This document shows, in pieces, positions 6,677 through 12,809 of a stretch of DNA of 12,892 nt. Position 1 is the first letter of the stretch. Every line of letters begins with the position of its first letter. A model generated the notes under the pieces. That model saw only the letters and a list, made by a program, of their open reading frames with translations, made no database searches and was not told where the DNA came from. Origin of the DNA: DATGYC01 sp035298385. Lineage in GTDB: Bacteria; Bacillota; Sulfobacillia; Symbiobacteriales; Symbiobacteriaceae. The stretch spans positions 1-12,892 of the forward strand of contig DATGYC010000038.1 of the NCBI GenBank assembly GCA_035298385.1, written 5' to 3'. A program made the translations under genes and the position numbers.

Positions 6677-7522
6677 ATGGCGTCCACATCCATGGAAGCA
6701 CCCCGCAAGGGTAGCAAGATCCTCAGCCATCTGGCCCTGGCCCTTGGTGCAGTCGTGATGCTCCTCCCGTTCTACTGGATGCTCTCGACGGCGCTCAAGA
6801 CGGAGGCAGAGGCGATCGCCTACCCGATCAAGTGGTTCCCCTCGGTCCCCCAGGTCCACAACTTCCTTGAGGCCTGGCAGTTCCAGCCGCTCTGGACCCG
6901 CTACTTCTTCAACTCCTTCTTCGTGGCGATCACCACGGTCGTCCTCGAAGTCATCATCGCCGCCATGGCGGCTTACGCCTTCGCCAAGATGGAGTTCTTC
7001 GGCAAGAACCTCATCTTCGGCCTCTTCCTCGCCACGATGATGGTCCCCGGCGAGGTCCTGCTCGTCCCGAACTTCATCACCCTGGCGAATTTCGGCTGGG
7101 TGGACAAGTACCCGGCCCTGATCGTCCCGTGGGTGGTCTCGGTCTTCGCCATCTTCCTGCTCCGGCAGCACTTCTTCCAGATCCCGAAGGAGCTGCAGGA
7201 GGCCGCCTTCCTTGATGGTTCGGGCCACATTCGGTTCCTGTTCCAGATCGTCCTGCCCCTCTCCCGGCCGGCTCTGGCTACGGTAGCGCTCCTGAAGTTC
7301 ATCGGCTCCTGGAACGCCTTCCTCTGGCCCCTGCTGGTCACCAACTCCCCCGAGATGCGGACGGTGCAGAACGGCCTCTCCTCCTTCATGCAGGAGGCGG
7401 GCGCCCACTACCACATCTGGATGGCGGCCGCCACCTTGGCGCTGCTGCCGGTCCTGGTCATCTTCCTCATCCTACAGAAGCAGTTCTACGCTTCTGTCGC
7501 CCGTTCCGGTTTGAAGGGTTAA
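6677..7522 (+). CDS. Carbohydrate ABC transporter permease (MalG/UgpE type)
   Basis: A 281-residue permease, the usual length for MalG/UgpE-type subunits. The first membrane segment (about 18-38) carries the family signature LLPFYWMLSTALKT. Others are near 82-105, 112-133, 147-163, 198-220 and 248-268. The EAA loop is at 175-196 (EAAFLDGSGHIRFLFQIVLP), followed by the typical FIGSWNAFLWPL. GGGAGG lies 6 bases before the ATG. It follows the first permease by 12 bases and precedes the binding-protein gene by 64. It forms the heterodimeric channel with that permease. The partner ATPase is not in this window and is probably supplied elsewhere, as with shared MsmX/UgpC-type ATPases. Confidence 0.95.
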   Translation: MASTSMEAPRKGSKILSHLALALGAVVMLLPFYWMLSTALKTEAEAIAYPIKWFPSVPQVHNFLEAWQFQPLWTRYFFNSFFVAITTVVLEVIIAAMAAYAFAKMEFFGKNLIFGLFLATMMVPGEVLLVPNFITLANFGWVDKYPALIVPWVVSVFAIFLLRQHFFQIPKELQEAAFLDGSGHIRFLFQIVLPLSRPALATVALLKFIGSWNAFLWPLLVTNSPEMRTVQNGLSSFMQEAGAHYHIWMAAATLALLPVLVIFLILQKQFYASVARSGLKG

Positions 7523-7586
7523 TCGGGCAAGCCCGCTCTCAAGGCGGTTTGCATATACACTTTGGACTCCACAGGAGGATTCACCC

Positions 7587-8852
7587 ATGCGTCTGCAGAA
7601 GGGCCTTGCCCTGACGCTCGCCCTCTCGATCGCTGTCCTCGCTGGCTGCGGTGGCACCAAGAAGACCGAGACGGCTCCCGCCACGACCGCCCCTGAGACC
7701 AAGGCCCCGGTCGAAATTGCGTTCTGGCACGGCATGGACCCGAAGTCGGCCCACGGTGCGACCCTGGAGAAGCTGGTTGCTCAGTTCAACGAGACCCACA
7801 AGGATATCGTCGTCAAGCCGACCTTCCAGGGCTCCTATGCAGACCTCGAGACGAAGCTGACCTCGGCCCTGGCCGCCAAGACGCCGCCCGCCGTTGTCCA
7901 GAACACCGACTCGATGCTGACCAAGCTGGTCACCGCCAAGACGGTTGAGGCTCTTGATATCCCGGCTTCGGAGAAGAGCGATTACGCCCCGGCGCTGCTG
8001 ACGGCGACCACCTACGGCGACAAGCTCTACGCCCTGCCGTTCAACAAGTCGGCCATCGTCCTGATCTACAACAAGAAGATGGTCCAGAACCCGCCCAAGA
8101 CCTGGGAGGAGTTCAACAAGGTCGCCAAGGACCTGACCAAGGACGGCAAGGCCGGCACCGCCGTCACCGCTGACGTCTACTACTTCGGCAACCACCTGGT
8201 CCAGGCTGGCGGCGCGTGGCTGAGCGCTGACGGCAAGACGGCCGCCTTCAACTCGGAGGCTGGTGTCACCGCCCTGAACTACATCGCGCAGCAGGCCAAG
8301 GATGGCATCGCCCTCCAGACCAAGCCGAAGGAGTACCAGAGCGACTACTTCAACCAGGGTCGCGTCGGCATGATCCTCACCACCTCCGCCTCCTTCGCCT
8401 TCATGAAGCCGGTGGATGGCTCCGAGTGGGGCGCCGCGCCGATCTACACCGGCCCGAAGAACGCCGCTGTGCCGCTCTCTGGCGCTAACCTCTCCATCGT
8501 GACCGGCCTGAAGCCGGAGCAGAAGGCTGCGGCCCAGACCTTCGCTCTTTGGCTGACCGGCAAGGAGGGCACCCTGGCCTGGGCGACCGCCAAGACCGGC
8601 TACATGCCCGTCCGCAAGTCCGCCCTGGAGACCGCTGAGTGGAAGGACTTCGTCAAGGCCAACCCGGTCTACAATGCGCTGGGCACCGCCGTTCAGGACG
8701 GCACCGTCCAGCCGAACATCGTGAACTGGCAGCTGATCCAGAACGAAGTCACCACCGCCGTCCAGAAGGTCTTCCTCGGCCAGGCCGATGCCAAGACCGC
8801 CCTGGATGAGGCCGCTAAGAAGGCCAACGAGATCCTGGCCAAGAACAAGTAA
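7587..8852 (+). CDS. ABC transporter substrate-binding lipoprotein, UgpB-like
   Basis: A 421-residue extracytoplasmic solute-binding protein (bacterial family 1). A signal peptide (MRLQKG, then a hydrophobic core) ends at lipobox LAGC with the lipidated Cys21, followed by a Thr/Ala/Pro/Lys tether to about residue 41. The mature protein begins VEIAFWHGM. That, plus FQGSY, ALPFNKSA, PPKTWEEF and KTGYMPV, resembles UgpB (glycerol-3-phosphate or glycerophosphodiester binding) more than MalE, as I recall these families. Specificity could still be a sugar. AGGAGG lies 8 bases before the ATG. The gene is last in its unit, whereas binding-protein genes are usually first, and the 64-base gap before it may contain an RNA processing or weak promoter site. 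A strong terminator follows. Confidence 0.94.
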   Translation: MRLQKGLALTLALSIAVLAGCGGTKKTETAPATTAPETKAPVEIAFWHGMDPKSAHGATLEKLVAQFNETHKDIVVKPTFQGSYADLETKLTSALAAKTPPAVVQNTDSMLTKLVTAKTVEALDIPASEKSDYAPALLTATTYGDKLYALPFNKSAIVLIYNKKMVQNPPKTWEEFNKVAKDLTKDGKAGTAVTADVYYFGNHLVQAGGAWLSADGKTAAFNSEAGVTALNYIAQQAKDGIALQTKPKEYQSDYFNQGRVGMILTTSASFAFMKPVDGSEWGAAPIYTGPKNAAVPLSGANLSIVTGLKPEQKAAAQTFALWLTGKEGTLAWATAKTGYMPVRKSALETAEWKDFVKANPVYNALGTAVQDGTVQPNIVNWQLIQNEVTTAVQKVFLGQADAKTALDEAAKKANEILAKNK

Positions 8853-8872
8853 GTTCAAAAGCCATAGAGAGA

Positions 8873-8905
8873 GCCGCACGCTGCAGAGCGTGCGGCTTCT
8901 TTTTG
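8873..8905 (+). terminator. Intrinsic terminator of the ABC transporter operon
   Basis: AGCCGCACGCT, loop GCAG, AGCGTGCGGCT is a perfect 11-bp stem with a tetraloop, followed by TCTTTTT. It lies 20 bases after the binding-protein stop. Textbook form on the plus strand. Confidence 0.95.
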
Positions 8906-8937
8906 GTCTTGGGGCCGGGCGCCAGTCACCGCGGTCT

Positions 8938-9264
8938 CTAGTCCTGGGGCCGGGGACCGGCGTCCATCCCCGCCGAAGCGACGGTCAGGATCGGCCGGAC
9001 GGTCAGGTCATGCTCAACCCGAATCTGGCAGGAGAGCCGGACGGAGCCATCGGTTGGGTGGCCCTTCTCCGTCAGCTTGTTTAGCTCCGCCTCGCTCATC
9101 GGGGGGACCTCACCAGCGAGGATCTCCACCCGGCACGAGGTGCACTTTAGATTGCCACCACATCGATGCAAAATGTCCACACCATTGTCTTCGAGTGCCA
9201 GCACGAGCTTGCTACCAGCCGCTACCGCAAAGGTATCACGGCCCTCTACGTGGATCTTGGGCAT
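8938..9264 (-). CDS. [2Fe-2S] ferredoxin, adrenodoxin-like
   Basis: A 108-residue soluble electron carrier of the plant/adrenodoxin ferredoxin fold. The cluster cysteines are Cys35, Cys41 and Cys44 (CGGNLKCTSC, spacing C-x5-C-x2-C) and Cys79 in RLSCQIRV. The C-x5-C spacing and the 34-residue gap to the last cysteine are close to the adrenodoxin/ISC class rather than the plant C-x4-C class. MSEAELNKL and the RLSCQ strand are typical. GGGAGG lies 7 bases before the ATG. It is a single minus-strand gene, convergent with the ABC operon and divergent from the PorG-like gene, with 248 bases between. Its redox partner is not evident; the divergent neighbour is an oxidoreductase-related protein, but a functional link is inference. 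Confidence 0.92.
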   Translation of the reverse strand: MPKIHVEGRDTFAVAAGSKLVLALEDNGVDILHRCGGNLKCTSCRVEILAGEVPPMSEAELNKLTEKGHPTDGSVRLSCQIRVEHDLTVRPILTVASAGMDAGPRPQD

Positions 9265-9447
9265 CCCGCTTCCTCCCTCTTGGAACTACCTCGCCGTTTG
9301 GACGCCCTCAGTTGCATCCGCGTAACGGCGAATGGAAGGCTCTGGGCGATGAACGGCGGCAGAATCTCCGGCAAACCGTTCACCAGAGGGCGCCCCGCTC
9401 CGCCACCTGCCATCTATCGTGCCCAACTGGCGGTCCACCGCCCCCGC

Positions 9448-9476
9448 CGGACAAGTGGATCACTACTTCATACAAT
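9448..9476 (+). promoter_or_regulatory. Candidate promoter of the PorG-like gene
   Basis: CGGACA (4 of 6 matches to -35) and TACAAT (5 of 6 matches to -10) are separated by 17 bases. A small inverted repeat, CTACT (9463-9467) with AGTAG (9480-9484), straddles the -10 box. The rest of the 248-base gap back to the ferredoxin start shows no gene or strong structure that I can support. Confidence 0.4.
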
Positions 9477-9496
9477 CAGAGTAGCGATTGATGAAA

Positions 9497-9511
9497 GAGG
9501 AGGCGCTCCTC
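9497..9511 (+). promoter_or_regulatory. Shine-Dalgarno sequestered in a perfect hairpin
   Basis: GAGGAG (9497-9502), loop GCG, CTCCTC (9506-9511) is a perfect 6-bp inverted repeat, and the ATG begins one base later at 9513. The left arm is itself the Shine-Dalgarno of the PorG-like gene, 9 bases from the start. In the folded mRNA the RBS would be fully paired. This suggests conditional translation, possibly thermosensor-like, but could be coincidence in GC-rich DNA. Confidence 0.55.
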
Positions 9512-9512
9512 G

Positions 9513-10034
9513 ATGCGGACCATTACTATTACTTTTGTGGACCACGGTCCTGGCACGGATGCTCGCCTGGCTGCTTCGATCCTCGCCCAATCCCTGCGCA
9601 CACAGGGGCGCCATCCGGAGCACAGCTCCCAGAGCGTCACCTTTCAGACCACGAACGCCAGCCCGCCCCAGGTGCTCGTCCTGCTCAGCGAGGACCTCCT
9701 GCACGAGCCGGTCATTCTAAACGCCGTTGACAGCGAGACCGCTGTTGTCCTCTGCTCCGCCCGCTCCCCGCATGACGTCGCTGGTGAACTGGGGCGCCCC
9801 GCCGCCCGCGTCTCCTGCGTCGATGGCGAAGGGATCGCCGCCGAGCAAGGGACCGACCAGGTGATCGCCCTGCTGGGCGGTGCAGCCCGGATGGTCCCGG
9901 ATATCTGCATCGAGTGCCTGACCGCCTCCGTCTGGAGCGCCTATGACAGCCAGTTCGCGTACGGCGCCCGGGCTGCGGCACGGGCCCTGGACCTCGGCTA
10001 CACACTCACCGAAGAGTGGCAGGCCGCCTTCTAA
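9513..10034 (+). CDS. Divergent 2-oxoacid:acceptor oxidoreductase gamma-like protein
   Basis: A 173-residue soluble protein that I place tentatively as a PorG-like (pyruvate/ketoacid:ferredoxin oxidoreductase gamma domain) protein. The layout matches: a first strand and loop ITITFVDHGPGTDARLAASI (residues 4-23) where the family has a GRGGQG loop before the AAKILAEA helix, a VLVLLSEDLL strand region, and ELGRPAARVSCVDGEGIAAEQG (92-113). It ends in AYGARAAARALDLGY (149-163), like the family's conserved end. The usual GxGGQG glycines are degraded to HGPGTD, so cofactor or subunit contacts may differ. It is slightly short, and no alpha, beta or delta subunit gene is in the window. The start is set by GAGGAGG 9 bases upstream, which lies in a hairpin. 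A terminator follows 10 bases after the stop. Confidence 0.6.
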   Translation: MRTITITFVDHGPGTDARLAASILAQSLRTQGRHPEHSSQSVTFQTTNASPPQVLVLLSEDLLHEPVILNAVDSETAVVLCSARSPHDVAGELGRPAARVSCVDGEGIAAEQGTDQVIALLGGAARMVPDICIECLTASVWSAYDSQFAYGARAAARALDLGYTLTEEWQAAF

Positions 10035-10044
10035 GCATATGTAC

Positions 10045-10076
10045 GAGCCAGCCTTCGTAGGCTGGCTCCTTTTGTT
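10045..10076 (+). terminator. Intrinsic terminator after the PorG-like gene
   Basis: GAGCCAGCCT, loop TCGT, AGGCTGGCTC is a perfect 10-bp stem with a tetraloop, followed by CTTTTGTTG. It begins ten bases after the stop codon. Confidence 0.92.
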
Positions 10077-10090
10077 GCGGGGGGCGCCTC

Positions 10091-10119
10091 TTGCTCGTTT
10101 AGATGGAAGACGATAGAAT
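10091..10119 (+). promoter_or_regulatory. Candidate promoter of the stalk/CAP protein gene
   Basis: TTGCTC (10091-10096; 3 of 6, including the key TTG) and TAGAAT (10114-10119; 5 of 6) are 17 bases apart. The following sequence is strikingly AT-rich for this window, with further TATACA and TATACG stretches. The ATG is about 40 bases downstream of the -10 box. Confidence 0.45.
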
Positions 10120-10159
10120 ATTATACAGAATATACGTAGATACACGCAGGAGGATACAC

Positions 10160-11503
10160 ATGTCGAGACGCCGCGTCTGGCTCTCGCTTCTGGCCGCCGG
10201 CATACTCCTGATCACCGCCCGCCCTACCTTCCCCGCCACACCAGTCTCCGCCCCGCAGATTCAGATCCAGATCGACGGGCAGAGCGAACCCTTCGACCAG
10301 AGCCCCCTCCTGCTGGACGGTCAGACCCTTCTACCCCTGCGGGCGATCTTCGAACGCCTGGGCGCCCGGGTCGAGTGGAACCCAGCGACCCAGACCGTCA
10401 CCGCTACCCGTGACCAGCACCGAGTCTCGCTGCGAATCGGTTCGGACGAGGCGTCAGTCGATGGCAAGCCGGTCACCCTGGCGGTCCCGCCGCTGCTCAT
10501 CCAAGGTCGGACCTATGTCCCGGTCCGCTTCGTCAGCGAGGCGCTGGGGGGCTACGTCAGGTGGGACGAGCAGCGGCAGCTGATCTCGATCAGCCGAACC
10601 GGCCACACCCGCAGTGCCATCCGGGAGCACTGGCTGGCGGCGCAGCCTCGCTTCACCGGTGAGCCGCTAGCGCTTCCGACGGTGATTACGCCCCCCTTTC
10701 AGGCGGGCGCCCTGCAGCCCGCCCTGCTGGACGACGGGCTGCGAATGCTCAACTTCGTCCGCTACCTCGCCAACCTCCCCGACGATCTCACCCTGGACAG
10801 CACCTACTCCGACCTCGCCCAGCACGCTGCCGTCATCAACGCCTACTATGGCGTGCTCAACCACCACCCCGCCCACCCAGAGGGCATGACGGATCCCTTC
10901 TACGAGCAGGCGCTCAAGGGTAGCTCCCAGTCCAACCTGGGCGCCGGTTTCCGCTCCCCCGCTGATGCGATCCTGCGGGGCTACATGGACGACTCGGACC
11001 CGTCCAATATCGATCGGCTGGGCCACCGCCGCTGGATCCTGAGCCCCCGGATGGGCAAGGTCGGCTTCGGCTGGGTCGCCTCCCCGGCTCGCTACGGGGC
11101 GTTCGATGCCCTCTACGTCTTGGATGGGAGCCGGGCGCCCGACCCCAGCTTCACCCACTGGGCCTGGCCCTCGGCTGGCTACTTCCCGATCAGCCTCTTC
11201 GGCCCGGAGCAGGCCTGGTCGATCGGCGTGAACCCAACTGCGGTTCAGACCTCCGGTGCGGTGGCGGTCACCCTGACCCGGGAGTCAGATAGCAAGACCT
11301 GGCGCTTCAGCACCAGCGGCGCCGACGGCTACTTCCGGGTCGATACCGCTGGCTACGGCTACACCCAAGCGATCATCTTCCGCCCGGATGGCCTGACGCA
11401 GCTTGGCGCTGAGGAGCGCTACCAGGTGACGGTGACCGGGCTGACGGATCAGAGTGGCGCCCCGTTCCCGCTGCAGTACGAGGTGACCTTCTTTAACCTC
11501 TAG
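10160..11503 (+). CDS. Secreted stalk-domain and CAP-domain protein
   Basis: A 447-residue predicted exported protein. The N-terminus is a signal peptide (MSRRR, hydrophobic residues 6-20, likely cleavage after PTFPA near 26). Residues about 36-146 are a copper amine oxidase N-terminal-like (stalk) domain, showing the two typical half-repeats LLPLRAIFERLGARVEW and YVPVRFVSEALGGYVRWD. Residues about 190-325 are a CAP (SCP/PR-1-like) domain: MLNFVRYLANLP, LAQHAAVINAYYGVLNHHPAHP and LGHRRWILSPRMGKVGFG. A beta-rich C-terminal section (340-447) looks like an Ig-like module. No sortase motif or membrane anchor is seen. The ATG at 10160 is chosen because AGGAGG lies 6 bases upstream; an in-frame ATG at 10103 has no RBS and would spoil the signal peptide. 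Probable cell-wall or extracellular role; activity unknown. Confidence 0.92.
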   Translation: MSRRRVWLSLLAAGILLITARPTFPATPVSAPQIQIQIDGQSEPFDQSPLLLDGQTLLPLRAIFERLGARVEWNPATQTVTATRDQHRVSLRIGSDEASVDGKPVTLAVPPLLIQGRTYVPVRFVSEALGGYVRWDEQRQLISISRTGHTRSAIREHWLAAQPRFTGEPLALPTVITPPFQAGALQPALLDDGLRMLNFVRYLANLPDDLTLDSTYSDLAQHAAVINAYYGVLNHHPAHPEGMTDPFYEQALKGSSQSNLGAGFRSPADAILRGYMDDSDPSNIDRLGHRRWILSPRMGKVGFGWVASPARYGAFDALYVLDGSRAPDPSFTHWAWPSAGYFPISLFGPEQAWSIGVNPTAVQTSGAVAVTLTRESDSKTWRFSTSGADGYFRVDTAGYGYTQAIIFRPDGLTQLGAEERYQVTVTGLTDQSGAPFPLQYEVTFFNL

Positions 11504-11515
11504 GGCATGTGAACC

Positions 11516-11558
11516 AGGGCCAGATTGCTCTAACCACCTGGAAGAGCAGTCTGGCCCT
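11516..11558. terminator. Long hairpin between convergent genes, probable terminator
   Basis: AGGGCCAGATTGCTCT and AGAGCAGTCTGGCCCT form a 16-bp stem with a single T/G wobble position and an 11-base loop. It begins 12 bases after the stop of the CAP gene and lies 46 bases beyond the stop of the convergent nuclease-fusion gene. The T tract is weak (AGTTCT on the plus strand), so termination is likely but not certain. Confidence 0.6.
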
Positions 11559-11604
11559 AGTTCTAGATGCTTCGAGAGGAACGCCGTCGTCTTTCACCCC
11601 TTCA

Positions 11605-12549
11605 CTAGGCCTTGCCTCCACTCGCAGCGCGGTATTCAAAGCTGGCCTCTTCGACCAACTCGATCAGCTCCTCTTGCCCCTTCAGGTTCCGCCGTGGCAG
11701 CCCCGCCGGGATTCGCTCGCTCATCTTCGCCAACGTCAGGTCCGCAGCCCGAATCACCACCAGTTGAATCCCCCGATAGAAACAGATCCCGGCCTTGATC
11801 ACATCACGCAGCTGCTGCCCGTCAACGACCTCCTGCGCATACAACTCGGTCGGGCCATCATGCTGCTCCCCGTGAAATTCGAACGCCCAGTTCGGCATGT
11901 AGTAGCGATCGAACTCCATCAGTCCTTGGGTCAGCGGATTGACCAACCACCCTGGTCTGGCGTTATCGGTAAACTGGTTGGAGTCGATCAACAGGGATAG
12001 ATACTCCTTCATGATCCGCTCCCCGCGGTTATCCCTCTGCCTCAGACGGCGCTTAACCGCCGCGATCTCTTCGATGGTGCACGTAGGCCACGGGTTCTCC
12101 AGCCGAAACTGGATCGGGGAGAGGCGGCTCCTCTGGCTGAGCAAGACCCAGCCAGCAGCTTCAAGCTCCCTGAGCGCCCGCTTCAGGGTATTAGGGCCAA
12201 GCTTGGTGCGCTCGTTCAAGGTCGCATAGGTGAACTCCCCCTCGCCCCCACCGAATTGGGGAACGGTCTGGAGCAGGCCATAGAGAACCTTGGCCTGGGC
12301 GCCCACACCCGCATCCGACAGCAGGTTCTTAGGTACCTTCACCTGCAGGCCGTCCGGGAAGTGCCTCCCGCTCTTCACCTGGCCCATTGCACGCTGCAGG
12401 GTCTGGCGTGAGAGCCCGGTCTGGGCCTTCAGCTTCGCCTCATCAGCGGTCGGGTCCAGCAGGTCGGCGATCCAGAGTACCTTCGCCGAGGGCGTCAGCC
12501 TCGGTTCGAGCAGCAGGGCGACCGGTACGGGGATCTCGCGGCTCTGCAA
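11605..12549 (-). CDS. Tandem winged-helix protein fused to a Vsr/DUF559-like nuclease domain
   Basis: A 314-residue protein. Two similar winged-helix units sit in the N-terminal half: IPVPVALLLEPRLTPSAKVL to GLSRQTLQRAM (about residues 6-57) and VKVPKNLLSDAGVGAQAKVL to LGPNTLKRALRELEAAGWVL (about 70-137). They look like an internal duplication and resemble helix-turn-helix units of replication or regulatory proteins. The C-terminal domain (about 178-270) has EFDRYYMPNWAFEFHGEQH (acidic Glu212/Asp214, Glu224, Gly227, Gln229, His230) and then QLRDVIKAGICFYRGIQLVVI. This is the pattern of Vsr/DUF559-type PD-(D/E)XK endonucleases. The start is the TTG at 12549, because AAAGGAGGT (12566-12558), a complete anti-16S match, lies at ideal distance. 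The frame stays open upstream for 94 more codons of Pro/Arg-rich sequence, which I judge non-coding. It probably binds and perhaps cuts DNA; its role is unknown. Confidence 0.78.
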   Translation of the reverse strand: MQSREIPVPVALLLEPRLTPSAKVLWIADLLDPTADEAKLKAQTGLSRQTLQRAMGQVKSGRHFPDGLQVKVPKNLLSDAGVGAQAKVLYGLLQTVPQFGGGEGEFTYATLNERTKLGPNTLKRALRELEAAGWVLLSQRSRLSPIQFRLENPWPTCTIEEIAAVKRRLRQRDNRGERIMKEYLSLLIDSNQFTDNARPGWLVNPLTQGLMEFDRYYMPNWAFEFHGEQHDGPTELYAQEVVDGQQLRDVIKAGICFYRGIQLVVIRAADLTLAKMSERIPAGLPRRNLKGQEELIELVEEASFEYRAASGGKA

Positions 12550-12607
12550 GGGCACCGACCTCCTTTGGGGAGTCGGAATTGGTAATTCGTGGTAGCTAAC
12601 TGAGGTT

Positions 12608-12662
12608 CCTCCATCCGAAATGGGCAGGCGAAATCCCGAAATTCTGTCCAAAGTGGACGGAG
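12608..12662. repeat. Inverted pair 1 of the ~19-bp element (degenerate)
   Basis: The left copy (12608-12628, minus orientation) reads on the minus strand as CTGCCCATTTCGGATGGAG within flanking C and G. The right copy (12644-12662, plus orientation) is CTGTCCAAAGTGGACGGAG. They point away from a 15-base spacer, and 15 of 19 positions can pair, counting wobbles. The consensus across all four copies is CTGTCCAAATCGGAYGGAG. Confidence 0.8.
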
Positions 12663-12691
12663 TCGAGGGCTCTTCCGGGCCCGATGGGCCA

Positions 12692-12705
12692 AAAACCGGG
12701 GTTTT
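12692..12705. repeat. Short palindrome AAAACC GG GGTTTT
   Basis: A perfect 6-bp inverted repeat with a 2-base centre, lying between the two large inverted pairs. The ACCGGGG core recurs at 12715-12721. It may be a protein site or cruciform-prone sequence; alone it could be chance. Confidence 0.45.
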
Positions 12706-12734
12706 GGGCGGGAACCGGGGCTTTGACGGCTCCT

Positions 12735-12752
12735 GAGGCCGGAACCGGCCTC
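12735..12752. repeat. Short palindrome GAGGCCGG AA CCGGCCTC
   Basis: A perfect 8-bp inverted repeat with an AA centre, placed two bases before inverted pair 2. It is compact enough to be a dimer binding site and is part of the same structured upstream region. Confidence 0.55.
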
Positions 12753-12754
12753 TT

Positions 12755-12809
12755 CTCCGTCCGATTTGGACAGGAAATTCGAGGGCGCCCTGTCCAAATC
12801 GGATGGAGG
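12755..12809. repeat. Inverted pair 2 of the ~19-bp element (near perfect)
   Basis: The left copy (12755-12774, minus orientation) is CTCCGTCCGATTTGGACAGG. The right copy (12789-12808, plus orientation) is CCTGTCCAAATCGGATGGAG. The 20-bp arms differ at a single position and flank a 14-base spacer. The arrangement copies inverted pair 1, whose corresponding start lies 147 bases away. Confidence 0.88.

Noticed and set aside
5825..7414. 529-codon open frame on the minus strand
   Set aside because: It is antisense to two clear permease genes, its translation is low-complexity Glu/Asp/Gly/Arg sequence, and it has no RBS or family motif.
7523..7586. Separate promoter for the binding-protein gene (TATACA at 7554-7559)
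   Set aside because: The -10 is only moderate and no -35 is found at 16-18 bases; not strong enough to list.
7581..8879. 432-codon open frame on the minus strand
   Set aside because: It is antisense to the binding-protein gene; Gly/Leu/Val-rich shadow translation caused by high GC in the third codon position.
9265..9447. Small gene between the ferredoxin and the PorG-like gene
   Set aside because: Open frames here lack a good RBS, overlap the ferredoxin or run into the next gene out of frame, and show no conserved pattern.
12608..12809. CRISPR array
   Set aside because: The copies alternate in orientation, spacers differ widely (about 15, 92 and 14 bases) and the copies are too short and variable.
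12608..12809. Insertion-sequence ends
   Set aside because: No transposase gene lies between or beside the repeats in a fitting arrangement, and no target duplication is visible; left open only as a wider mobile-element idea.
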